From NCBI RefSeq assembly GCF_000189635.1, contig NW_002476534.1:976924-1040923 (forward strand): DNA of 64,000 nucleotides. Direction: 5' to 3'. The notes under the pieces are model-generated. The model was not told the DNA's origin. It searched no databases and saw nothing but the letters and a program-made list of their open reading frames with translations. Below are positions 41,838 through 52,747 of the stretch, piece after piece. How positions within the stretch are numbered: the first letter of the stretch is position 1; the number at the start of each line of letters is the position of its first letter. Origin of the DNA: Tetrahymena thermophila SB210 (taxonomy: Eukaryota > Ciliophora > Oligohymenophorea > Hymenostomatida > Tetrahymenidae). The translations under genes were made by a program, and so were the position numbers.

Positions 41838-43661
41838 ATGCTCTATTTAAATATAATTTGCAAGCAAATATTATAACCAATAGTAAATTTAAAGTTTTTT
41901 TTAATAGTTTTGAATTAATATATTAAATAAATAAGGTATAAATTTACAAGTATTTAACCTGAAAATGTTGAAGTTTAAAGAATTATTTTAGAAGAAACTA
42001 AAGTGTAGTTAGATTTTATAAGAATTCAAAAGTACAAAGATATTAAAATTAGAGTCATTTTATCTTACAACAATTAATATTTATAAAATTAATAACCTAT
42101 TCTTCAATACAAGTAAATCTGTTCTTTCTTTTTTTAAATAAATTTAAATTAATAAAAATTTTAAAAATTCAGAACTCAATGCTTAAATTATACAAAGAGC
42201 TAGAATCAAAAAAGATTGTTATAAAAATCTTGTACTGGTAATACTTATTATGAAATTATATACTAAGAATGTATGTAATGTGGATAATATTGTGAAGGTT
42301 GTACAAACTATTACTAGTGTAATGATTGTATCAAAAAAGAAAATATTCGTAGATATGAATATTTATATGACAAAACTTGTGGTACCTGTAATGATGGATT
42401 ATTTGTAAGTTTTTCAATAGTAACTAATAAATGTTAAGGAAAGTCAAATAAATGTAAAGATATTTCAGATGATGGTAGAGTATGTAAGAGTTGCAAAGAT
42501 AGTAGTCTATTTATTAACGAAGAATTGGCAACTTGTTAAAAATGTGACACTAATAACGGGTGGTATATAAGTGATAAGTATTGTAGAAGGTGCCCATATC
42601 AATGTTTATCATGTAAAGGACCAAATCCTAATGATTGCATTACTTGTAGAGATAGATTATTGAAACATGATGATGGAAGATGCGAATTAAAATGTGATTA
42701 AGATGGATTTTATATTGAGGGATCCAAATGTTTACCTTGCAATCCTGAATTAAATTGCTAAAAATGTAATAACAGTATATCTTGCACTAAGTGTAATTCT
42801 GGATTATTTATTTAATCTGATATAAATAATGGATGTGATATTTGTTAGGATGGTTTTTTTATATCAGGTAATTATTGCAAGCGCTGTAAAGAAAATTGTT
42901 ATAAATGCAAAGATTTGAATAATTGTGAAAAGTGTGCTGATGGATTTTTTTCCAAAAATGGAATTTGTACTTTATGTCCTAAGGATCTAAAATGCAAAAC
43001 TTGCTCAGATGAAATAACTTGTACCAGTTGTAATAGTGGTGAATATTTTTACTCTAATAATACTTGTGATACTTGCAAAGAAGAATATTAAATAGATGGT
43101 ATATTATGTAAAAATTGTAAACAAAATTGTTTAAAATGTAGCTCTAAAGATGCTTGTAGTTAATGTACCAATCGATATTTTCTTAAATCTGGTAACTGTG
43201 AAGCTTGCAATCCTTCATTAAATTGCTTAACTTGCTCAGATTAACTTTCTTGTACATCTTGCACTAAAGATAAATATATAAATCCTGATGGTTAATGTGA
43301 TTTTTGTAGAGAAGGGTATTTTATTGAAAATTAATTTTGTAAAAAATGTTCAGATAATTGTTAAAAGTGCTCATCAGTATCTTAATGTATTTAATGCTCT
43401 TAAGGATATTTTTTAAAAGGAAATGTGTGTAAGTAATGTACTCCTTAAATGAACTGCTTAACTTGTATAAATGAAAACTCTTGCGAATCTTGTGAACCAG
43501 GTAAATTTATTTAAAAGGATGGAAAATGCGATAAATGTGAATAAGGATATTACATAGAAAATAAATATTGTAGATAATGTAAAATTGGATGTAGTATCTG
43601 TACTTCATACTTTAAATGTGATTAATGCATGCCCTAGTTTTATAAATTAAAAACTGTATGA
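41838..43661 (+). CDS. Gene D: small cysteine-rich protein without membrane exon
   Basis: The second exon (42173-43661) is firm. It is TGA-free in the cysteine frame, begins with RLLQKSCTGN...CMQCGQYCEGC, homologous to RLLQACDGQ...CENCHPRCNGC of gene B, and ends at TGA 43659-43661. Its repeats are a shorter class than in the large genes, of the type NxxLNCxTCxxxxxCxxC. Upstream, a 60-base intron (42113-42172) joins in frame to 41838-42112, whose ATG at 41838 is the best start I can find (587 residues in all). This first exon lacks a clear signal peptide; LKFFLIVL at residues 18-25 is the only hydrophobic stretch, so an earlier exon may be missing. No membrane segments and no GPI-type tail follow the last repeat. 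It is probably a secreted or lumenal relative of the large proteins. Confidence 0.7.
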
Positions 43662-44520
43662 TTACTAATAAACTAATTCTAATTTAATAATTTTATTTAA
43701 CATTTATTTGTAATATTAATATTTAGAAACATTATATATTTGTTTTTTGGAAATTTTCTAAAATAAATTTTTTAATAAAAATATTTCTAAATTTTATTCC
43801 ATTTTTTTTGTTTAATTTTTGATATTAAGCACCTCTTTGTATAAAATCAAAATCATATTTTAATTTAACACTTAAATGTTAATATCTTAAAAAGTAATTA
43901 AATTTCCTAAAATATTATAAAATATATGCTAACATCTTAAAAATGTTTTCATTAAATATATTTGATAATATTTGTGCTTAATATATCGCTAAATTAATTT
44001 TCAATAAATATATCTATTTTTTAATTACAATTGAGACATAAAATTTAAATTCTTTCTTTTCTAATTTATCTTAATTATTTTTAGTTCTCCATTTTCATTA
44101 AACATTTCTATTGTGTTATCACTAAAAACAATAGAAATATACACAAATGATACCAATTTTTTATATTCATCCATATTTTAGTTAAATATTTATGATATTT
44201 TAATATAATTTTAGTAAAATATTTTGGTTATTTAATAAAGCTTAGATCAACTCAAGTATAAAATAGTCTTAATTTAAGAAAGTTAAATTTCTATAAATAA
44301 ACCAAGATTTATAAAGAATTTAAAATAGAAATTCTAAGCAAAACGAATTAAAATATACATATATTAATGAACTTGGTTATCATATATTTTCGAAATTTTA
44401 ATATTCTTTTAGTTTATATCTACACTATTTATAAAAATGAGTTTAAAGTAAAATAAGTTGTGGTTTGAAATTTATTTTCATAACTTTCAATTAAAATATT
44501 CTGGCTGGTAGGAGTAAAGG
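43662..44520. other. 3' flank of D, duplicated after E
   Basis: Sequence after the stop resembles the 3' flank of gene E at 50201-51030, for example TAATTTTATTTAA then ATTTATTTGTAATATT, AACATCTTAAAAATGTTT, and GTGGTTTGAAATTTA. The duplicated 3' block therefore extends ~850 bases beyond the gene. It also holds a 10-bp hairpin (TTTCTATTGT / ACAATAGAAA) at 44105-44137. Confidence 0.65.
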
Positions 44521-44548
44521 TTTATCTTTCAGAAGATAATATTATTAA

Positions 44549-44890
44549 TCATTTATTAGATTATGAATGTAACCTTTTTTATAATATCTTCATTAATTCA
44601 TATTTATCTTTTTATGTTTATGTTATATCTAAAAATTAAAAAGACTTAAAAGTATCTGTTACTATTAATCTGCCTTCTTTGACCATAACATCGAAGAAAT
44701 TTAAATCCTCTATTAAATATTTCACTTGATTTCTAAAAGAGTCACAATCTAACTATCAGACTATTTCGTTGTAATTAAATGATAATTAAAAAGGCTAAGA
44801 GGGTATGAGGAATAAAGGATATAGCCATAAATTCCATTTACTTAATTAATTATTATTAGTCAAGGTAATTTACTACTTTATATAGAGGCT
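44549..44890 (-). pseudogene. Possible decayed coding fragment on the minus strand
   Basis: Weak call. On the minus strand, 44749-44549 reads as ~66 TGA-free codons with a balanced protein-like composition (includes VMVKEGRLIVTDTF and QKDKYELMKIL), then TGA. Continuing upstream to ~44880 a similar frame (MEFMAISFIPHTLLAF) exists but is offset by one base. The region is less AT-rich than neighbouring spacer and is absent from the matching spacer after gene E. Chance is possible, because a TGA-free run of this length is not rare when only TGA stops. I recognise no family. Confidence 0.25.
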
Positions 44891-45119
44891 GATATAATTA
44901 AAAGGAAAAAGAAAGAATTATTTAAATAATATTTTTGAAAACTATTTTATCTTTAACACATAGATGAATTAAAATTAAAATCCTGTTAAATAATAAAAGA
45001 CTCTATAAATGTGTGACCATTAATTTTTATCCCATTTAATTTTCACTGGTTTAAAAAATGTTTCAAAACATTTTTTTATTTCATATATTAGATTTTTAGA
45101 GACCTGACTCAACATCAAT

Positions 45120-46094
45120 TTTTTTGGAGGAGAATTTTATTTTTTCAATTTCTAAATATAATAAAAAATCTAAAAAAGCAAAAAAAAATGAAATGTGGTT
45201 GGTGTATTAATTATTTAATAAATAAATAAATAAATAAATAAATAAGAATATATTTTTGAGTAAATTTAAATATGGAAGCATTTAAATGCTTTAAGCGCTT
45301 TTTGAAATTAAAAGCCAATTAAAGTCTTTTTGTTTTTTTTTTCATATTTGAATATCAAAAAAAAGAAGACTATATTTAAATTAGTGGTGATATTATTACT
45401 AGTAAAATACCAAGCTATTAAGCTATTGTCTTTTTATTTTTTGAGGAAAATCAAACTACTAATTTTATTTCATTCTTATAAATTTTAAAAAGTTAAGTAA
45501 AGCATAGATTTTATTAAAATTATTTAGATGTAATATCCTTTATTAATTTCTTTTTTCTACACATGAATGCAATTTATTTTATAGGTAAGCAAGTAAATTA
45601 ATAAAAGATCCATAAATCTTAGTTTGTTTAAAAATAAAAACTTGATTATCATTCAACTTTTTATTATGTTCTAACCATAATATAATAATCTACTTTGTTA
45701 TATTTTTTTAGTCATTCAACTATTCTCATTTTAAAATACTACTTAACGCTGTTTAAAATAACTTATTTGAATAAAATTTAAAAACTAAAATATTACATAT
45801 TAATTTAATGTATTTAACAATAATAATAATTTATAAAAAAATAATAATCCTTCAATTATTTTTTACATTTTTTTATAAAAGAAAATTACTTTCTATCAAA
45901 TTATTAGTGTTTACTGTAGTTTAAGATATCTTATGTAATGATAGAAGATTAATATTTTTTTAAACTTTAATAATTATTAATATATTTTTATCCATCAGGA
46001 GATTAATTTTGCTTACCTTTAGATAATTTACAATTATTTCTTTTCTTTCTTATAATCTAATTAAAAATAAAAGAATAACAAAAAAGTAAGAATT
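45120..46094 (+). promoter_or_regulatory. Gene E upstream block shared with B, C and F
   Basis: Similar to the F spacer (AAAAAAATGAAATGTGGTT then AGTGTATTAATTATTTAATA) and to B. It includes the AAGCGCTTTTTG...GCCAATTAAAG element at 45292-45331 and the conserved last 200 bases ending AAAAAGTAAGAATTATG. It is the promoter side of E by position; activity is inferred. Confidence 0.45.
45217..45244. repeat. (AATA)7 microsatellite
   Basis: Seven exact tetranucleotide units in the gene E upstream spacer. The homologous place before gene F has only ordinary AT-rich sequence. Confidence 0.95.
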
Positions 46095-49000
46095 ATGAAA
46101 TCTAAAAAATACTTCCTTTTCTTTTTAACTATAATATATTCTATAATTTAAAGAGTATTTGCTACTTATCAAGTTTACTATAACTTTCATGATTAACGTA
46201 GCTATCTTAAAGAACTAAGTCCTTTACTATAAAGTGAAAATATATCAAATTAAACCTATTCAATCAAAGTAGAATCAAACGATTTGATAAGTTATTTAGG
46301 GGCTACATACCAAGCTAAATTTGAACTTAGTATCACTTCGCCTAGGTAAAACCATATTTAAATTAAAATTTAAGTAAATTTTAAGAAACTAAATATAATT
46401 AGGAATATATCTTTTATAATTTAAGACTAATATTAAAGAGTTTTACACTTAACTCTAAATTAATCAATTTATAGCTTCACTATAGAATAAATACTTGACT
46501 AGCCTTACTTAATTTACACTATATTTTCTTATACAAAAGAAGAAAGTGTTTTGAACTAGCTTAAAATCAAAGGATTAAAGTAAAACATTTTTTATAAATG
46601 GGATATCATCAAATATCTTTTAAACTTATTTAATTTTTATAAATTCTATTTTAATTAAAATAGGCTCTTCATAAATATAAATAATTATTAGCTCAAATAA
46701 AATATTTCTTATTAAAATATTAACTCTTCCTTTTAAGAATGCTATAAACATGTAATTCATCATAATTTTTTCATCCTATTTATTAGCGCTGTGAAAATTG
46801 CCACCCTAATTGCCAAGGTTGCACAGAATACAGGAAGTGCAAAGATTGTTCAAAACAACCTAATTAAATGTCGAGATATGATTAGCTTGCAGATGGATTT
46901 TGTGGTTTTTGTCCATCAGGATAAACTTGGAAACCTAATAATATATGTAATGGTTGTTCAGATACATGCAACTGTGATAATAGTAAAAAATAATGCCTTT
47001 CATGTAAAGATAAAAGTAAAAATTAGCTTAATGTCGAAAGAAACACATGCGAGCCATGTTAGTTAGACTAAGGATATTACATAGATGGATAATTTTGCAA
47101 ATAATGTAATCTTATTTGTAAGACATGCAAAGGACCATCTGATAGTGATTGTTTATAATGTATTGATGGAGTTAAAAAATATGATGATGGAAGTTGCAAA
47201 TATAGCAATTAAAATCCTAATGATTGCGTTTCTCCTTACAAATAAGATAAATCTTCAAATTGCGTTTTATGTAATGAAGATGGCTAGTATGCTAAGGGTA
47301 AAAATTGTGTTGAATGTTAAGCTGATTTAAAATGTTAAAAGTGTTCACCTGAGACATAGTGTACTTAATGCTATACAAATAAACCTGAAAAATACCTACA
47401 AGATGGAAAAAAATGCACTGATTGTAAATAAAATGGCTACTTTATCAATTAAAGTTTAAGCATTTGTGACAATTGCATTTAGAATTGTGACATATGCAAT
47501 AACAAATCTGAATGCTAAAAATGTATTTCTGGCTTTTATGTCTTAGAAGATAATAAAACTTGCTCTTAGTGCAAATAAGATGGATACTACATAGATAAAT
47601 CAAATTAATTTTGCAATAAATGCCCACAGGAGAAGAAGTGCAAAAAATGTAATAATGATTTGAAATGTACTGAATGCTAAAGTGGCCTCTACCTTTATAA
47701 TTCAGATAACTGTATTTCCTGTGGCGAAGGATATTTTTAAAATGGAAAAAATTGCTTTAAATGCACTGAAAATTGCTAAATCTGTGCAGATCAAAATAAA
47801 TGTAAAAAGTGCTCATAAAATTTTTATCTGTTCAATAACGGAGCTTCTTGCATACCTTGTAATAGTTAAGGATAATTTTAATAAAGCGATACATGCTAAT
47901 TATGCGATGCCTCTTGCTCTAAATGTTAAGGAATGACATAAAATGATTGTTTAGAATGCAAAGACTCAACGTAATTTAGTTATTATGGAAAATGTGAAGC
48001 CTGCTCAAGAGATGGAGTTTTCCAAAGTGGTAGATAATGTTTTGATTGTGCTTAAAATTGTAAATCTTGTACTGGAGTAGAAATAGAGAAATGCACGTAA
48101 TGCATAGATACATTTAGCTTTTAGTAAGATAAAAAATGTATAATATGCCCAACCTAGGAGAAATATTTTATTGATGGTAATAACTTCTGTTTAAAGTGTC
48201 ACGATACATGTTAAACATGTTCTGATGAAAAAGAAATATCCTGCAAGAATTGTATTGATAATTTAATTCTAGATAAATATGACCGCAAATGCAAAATATG
48301 TAATACTAATAATGGATTCTTTGTAAATAGTTAGAATGAATGCGAGAAATGTCATTCTACTTGCAAATAATGTGATGGACCTTCTGACACAAATTGCAAA
48401 GAGTGCATTCAAAATTTAATCTTTTTAAACGGTAAATGTAAGTGCTAAACTAAAAATTGTTTGTAATGTGATCCTAAATTTAATTGTAAGACTTGCTCTA
48501 ATGATTTATCATGCAACGAATGTTAAGATTCATTCTTTAAAAATAAAAATAATATTTGTGTTCCTTGTACAGAAAGCGGCTTTTATAAAAAAGAAATGCA
48601 GTGCTTAGAGTGTAAATAAGAATTGAACTGCTTATCATGTGAAGAAGATAAATGCTTAAGTTGCAAATAAACAAATGAATATATTCAAGAAGATGGTAGT
48701 TGTGCTATATGCAAGGAAGATGGATACTTTGTTTAAGATAAATATTGTAAAAAGTGTAACCCTTTAGCAAAATGTAAAACTTGCATAAATAAATCTGAAT
48801 GCTTAACTTGTTATCCTCCTGATAATTTGTAAAAAGATAAAACTTGTGGGTAATGCTTGTAAGGTTAATATTCTGATTTAGGACTTTGTAAACCATGCAA
48901 ACCAGATTTTAATTGCAAAACATGTGAAAATGGAAATAGTTGTTCGTCGTGTCATGAGAATCTTTTTATAGATTTCTAAAATAAATGTTAAGATTGTAAA

Positions 49001-50200
49001 GGAGATGGTATTTTTATTGAAAAAACAACGAATTAATGCATGAAATGTAACGAATTAAAGAATTGTAAAGCATGTGAAAATATAAATGATTGTATTAGTT
49101 GCTCAAGTGGTAGTTTTTTACATGATGATAATTCATGTAAACCATGTGATGATGGATACTTTATTGAAGGTGATAATTGTAAAAAATGTAATTAAACATC
49201 TTTATTTTGTGCTACTTGCTCTAAAATAGACTCTTGTGATAGCTGCTTAGAAGGATATTATTTGGATTAATATAAAACATGTGTCAAATGTGATTAAAAT
49301 GGATAGTATAAAGAAGGAAAATAATGCAAAAACTGTGATCAAAAGTTAAATTGTTTAACATGTTCAAATGGAAATTCTTGTGAAACTTGTAAAGGCGATG
49401 ACAAAATTCAAGAAGATTTAAGATGTTCTCCTTGTATTTAAGGTTATTTTGTCGAAGGTAAATTTTGTAAAAAATGCTAAGAAACTTTTAAATGTTAAAC
49501 TTGCTCTAGTTTTAATGCATGTGACAAATGTTTCCCAGGTGATTTTTTAAAACCTGATAAAAGTTGTGGAAAGTGTTAAGATGGCTTTTTCTAAAATATA
49601 ATCACTAAAAATTGTGATCCATGTTAGTTAGAATAAGGATATTACATTGAAGGATAATTTTGCAAAAGATGTAATAATATTTGTAAGACATGCAAAGGAC
49701 CATCTGATAATGATTGTTTATAGTGTATTGATGGAGCTAAAAAATATGAAGATGGAAGTTGTAAATATAACAATTAAAATCCTAATGATTGCATTTCTCC
49801 TTACAAATAAGATAAATCTTCAAATTGCGTTTTATGTAATTAAGATGGATAATATGCTAAGGATAAAAATTGTGTTGAGTGTTAAGCTGATTTAAAATGT
49901 TAAAAGTGTTCACCTGAGACATAATGTACTTAATGCTCTTAGGGATATTTCTTAAAAGGAAACTTATGTCAGTAATGCCCACCTTAGATGAACTGCTTAA
50001 CTTGCATAAATGAAAACTCTTGTGAATCTTGTGAACCAGGTAAATTTATTTAAAAGGATGGAAAATGCGATAAATGTGAATAAGGATATTACATAGAAAG
50101 TAAATATTGTAGATAATGTAAAATTGGATGTAGTAGCTGTAGATCATACTCTAAATGTGATTAATGCATGCCATAATTTTATAAATAAAAAACGGGATGA
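46095..50200 (+). CDS. Gene E: chimeric cysteine-rich protein, no membrane exon, one-base deletion near 46731
   Basis: Exons are 46095-46345, 46403-46579 and 46664-50200. The signal peptide begins MKSKKYFLFFLTIIYSII. The gene is a mosaic. From the start to ~48439 it follows the large genes (closest to F). From ~48440 to ~49600 it has D-like short repeats. At ~49616-49940 it repeats its own N-terminal segment (47049-47370), and from ~49937 to the stop at 50198-50200 it matches the end of gene D (SCESCEPGKFIQKDGKCDKC). It has no exon 4, so the product should be soluble or secreted, ~1,321 residues. Exon 3 enters in one frame but the cysteine frame (TGT at 46790) is another. A base is missing in CTTCCTTTTAAG at 46728-46734, where B and C have one more. 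As given, translation would end at TGA 47661-47663. It is either a pseudogene or a sequence error; the long cysteine frame downstream is intact. Confidence 0.78.
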
Positions 50201-51030
50201 TAAATAATAAATTAATTCTAATATAATAATTTTATTTAATATTTATTTGTAATATTTAAAATAAAGTTTTTATTTAAGCTAATAACTTAATTTACTTTAA
50301 ATTTTTAAAAACATTACTTTGATTTTTTGAGAGTTTTTAATAATTTTGTTTTAATAAAAATATTTTTAAATTTTCTTCCACTTTATTTGCTTAATACTTG
50401 ATATAAATCACTTATTTGTATAAAAAGTTTAATATTTTAAAAAAATTAATTAAATTTCTTAATGTTTTATAAAATATTTTACTAACATCTTAAAAATGTT
50501 TACTTAATATATATTTGATAATATTTGTGTTAAATAAATCACTGAACTGTTTTTCAATAAAAATCTCTTTAATTCTTTCTTTTCTAATTTATCTTAATAT
50601 TTTTAGATCTCGATTTTCTTTAATATAAATATATTTATTGTGTTAGCACAAAAAATAATAGGGAAGTGATAAATATAAATCATTGATACCTAATTTTTAT
50701 ATTCATACATATTTTAGCAAGATACTTAAAATATTTAAATATTATTTAGAAATATATTTTAGATATTTTATAAAGCTTAGATCAACTTCTTCTCAAATTT
50801 TAAATAGTCTTAATTATAAGCAAATTAAATTTCTATAAAGAAATTAAGATTTATAAAGATTTTATCAGAGATATTCTAAGTTAAACGAATAAAAATATGT
50901 ATTAATTAGCTTGATTATCATATAATTTCCATATTTTAATATTCTTTTAGTTTTTATCTAAACTATTTTTAAAAATGAGTTGAAAGTAAAATAAATTGTG
51001 GTTTGAAATTTACTTTCATTTTCATTCACC
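50201..51030. other. 3' flank of E, copy of the D 3' flank
   Basis: Homologous to 43662-44520 through about AAATTGTGGTTTGAAATTTA near 51010. It shows that the D-derived 3' end of E arrived together with its downstream DNA. No gene seen. Confidence 0.65.
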
Positions 51031-52529
51031 CTGATTAATTAAAAAATAATAATATTTATACAGTGATGTTATCAAGCTATTTTGGCTAAAGGATTATATT
51101 TTTAAAAAATAACTATTTTTATTAGCAAATTTAATATAGGAAACTAACGGTAGATTGTTTAAAAAATAGATTTGTAAATAATAAAAATGGAAATGTTATT
51201 AATGAAGCAATTTTATATTTATAAATTGTAATTTAATTTATTTTTATATAATATTACAATGTTTTTTATAAAGAATTTAAACTTCTACATACTTTATTTG
51301 GCAAAATGCTCTAAAAAATAACGATTTCATATTTTTAATAAATTTTAGTTTAAAATAGGATTTTTAAAGTTAAATCTATTAAAAGGTTAATGGATGAAAT
51401 TATTAATATTAATTGTTTTCTGAAATGGAAATATAATTTTTGAAAGGAAAATTAATTAATTGATTATGAGATTAATTTGAATAGCTATTCAGATTGTAAA
51501 TATTGATTTATTTAGAGTATATTAGGATTACATTTTTTAATGAGAAAAGTGATAAAAATAGATTATTTTGAATAAAATTTAGTTTTTATTTCCAAAATTA
51601 TTAGATAAGTTTAAAATATTCATGTCACTTTATAAAATTTTATTTTTATTTGTGATAGAAATAAGATTTTAAATAGCTTTATTTATAATTTTATTTATAA
51701 ATTTTGGTAATGATATTAATTGTATACATGCATAGGTATAATTGATATATGATGTAATAATGCATCAAATATCTAACTCAAATGAAAACTTTTTAGGTAT
51801 TAGAAATGAGTAAAGATGATAAAAAATCTAAAAAAGCAAATAAAAAAATGAAATGTGGTTAGTGTATTAATTATTTAATAGATAAAAATATATTTTTGTG
51901 TAATTTTAATATGAAGACATTTTTTTTATATTTGAATATCAAAAAAAAAAGAAGACTATATTTAAATTAGTGATGATAATGAATATTAGAAAAATACCAA
52001 ACTATTGTCTTTTAATTTATAGAGCGAAATCCAACTTCTAATTTATTTTGTATTTTTAAATTTAATGTAATGTCATTCTTATATATTTCGAAATGTTAAG
52101 TAAAGTATATTAGATTTTATTAAAATTATTTATGACGTAATATCCTTAATTAATTTATTTTTTCTACACATGAATGCAATTTCTTTTATACTCTTTACAA
52201 AGTAATAGAGGAAAGAAGGTAAGCAAGTAAATTAATAAAAGTATGATAATTTTTAGTTATTTTAAAAATAAATACTTAATTATCATTCAACTTTTTATTA
52301 TGTTCTATCCACAAGATAATAATCTTCTTTTTTATATTTTTATAGTTATTTAGCTATCCTCACTTAATAAAACACTAATTAATGTTGTTTAAAATAACTT
52401 ATTTGAGTAAGATTTAAAAAGTAAAATGCTATTTATGAATGTTATGTATTTAACAATAATTATAAATTTAAAAATGTAATTAATTTAAAAAATAAAAATC
52501 TTACTTCAATTAATTTTTACATTTTTTGA
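51031..52529. other. Gene F upstream spacer, array-derived
   Basis: From ~51200 it resembles the spacer before gene C (AAAGAATTTAAACTTCTACATACTTTATTTGGCAAAATG). From ~51820 it resembles E and B. The AAGCGC...CCAAT element of B, C and E is missing at its expected place near 51915. The stretch ~52095-52515 is the forward version of the segment inverted before C. No coding pattern. Confidence 0.55.
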
Positions 52530-52747
52530 TAAAAGAAAATTGCTTTCTATCAAATTATTAGTGTTGACTGTAGTTTAAGATATCTAATGTGATGATAGAA
52601 GATTAATATATTTCTAAACTTTAATTATTATTAATTGATTTTTATCCATCAGAAGATTAATTTTTTGATAATCTTTAGATAATTTACAATTTCTTTTCAT
52701 GCCTATAATCTAATTAAAAATAAAAGAATAACAAAAAAGTAAGAATA
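52530..52747 (+). promoter_or_regulatory. Gene F proximal upstream block
   Basis: Conserved with B, C and E up to the start codon (GATATCTAATGTGATGATAGAAG, TTTACAATTTCTTTTCATGCC, AAAAAGTAAGAATAATG). Presumably core promoter plus 5' UTR. Confidence 0.45.
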
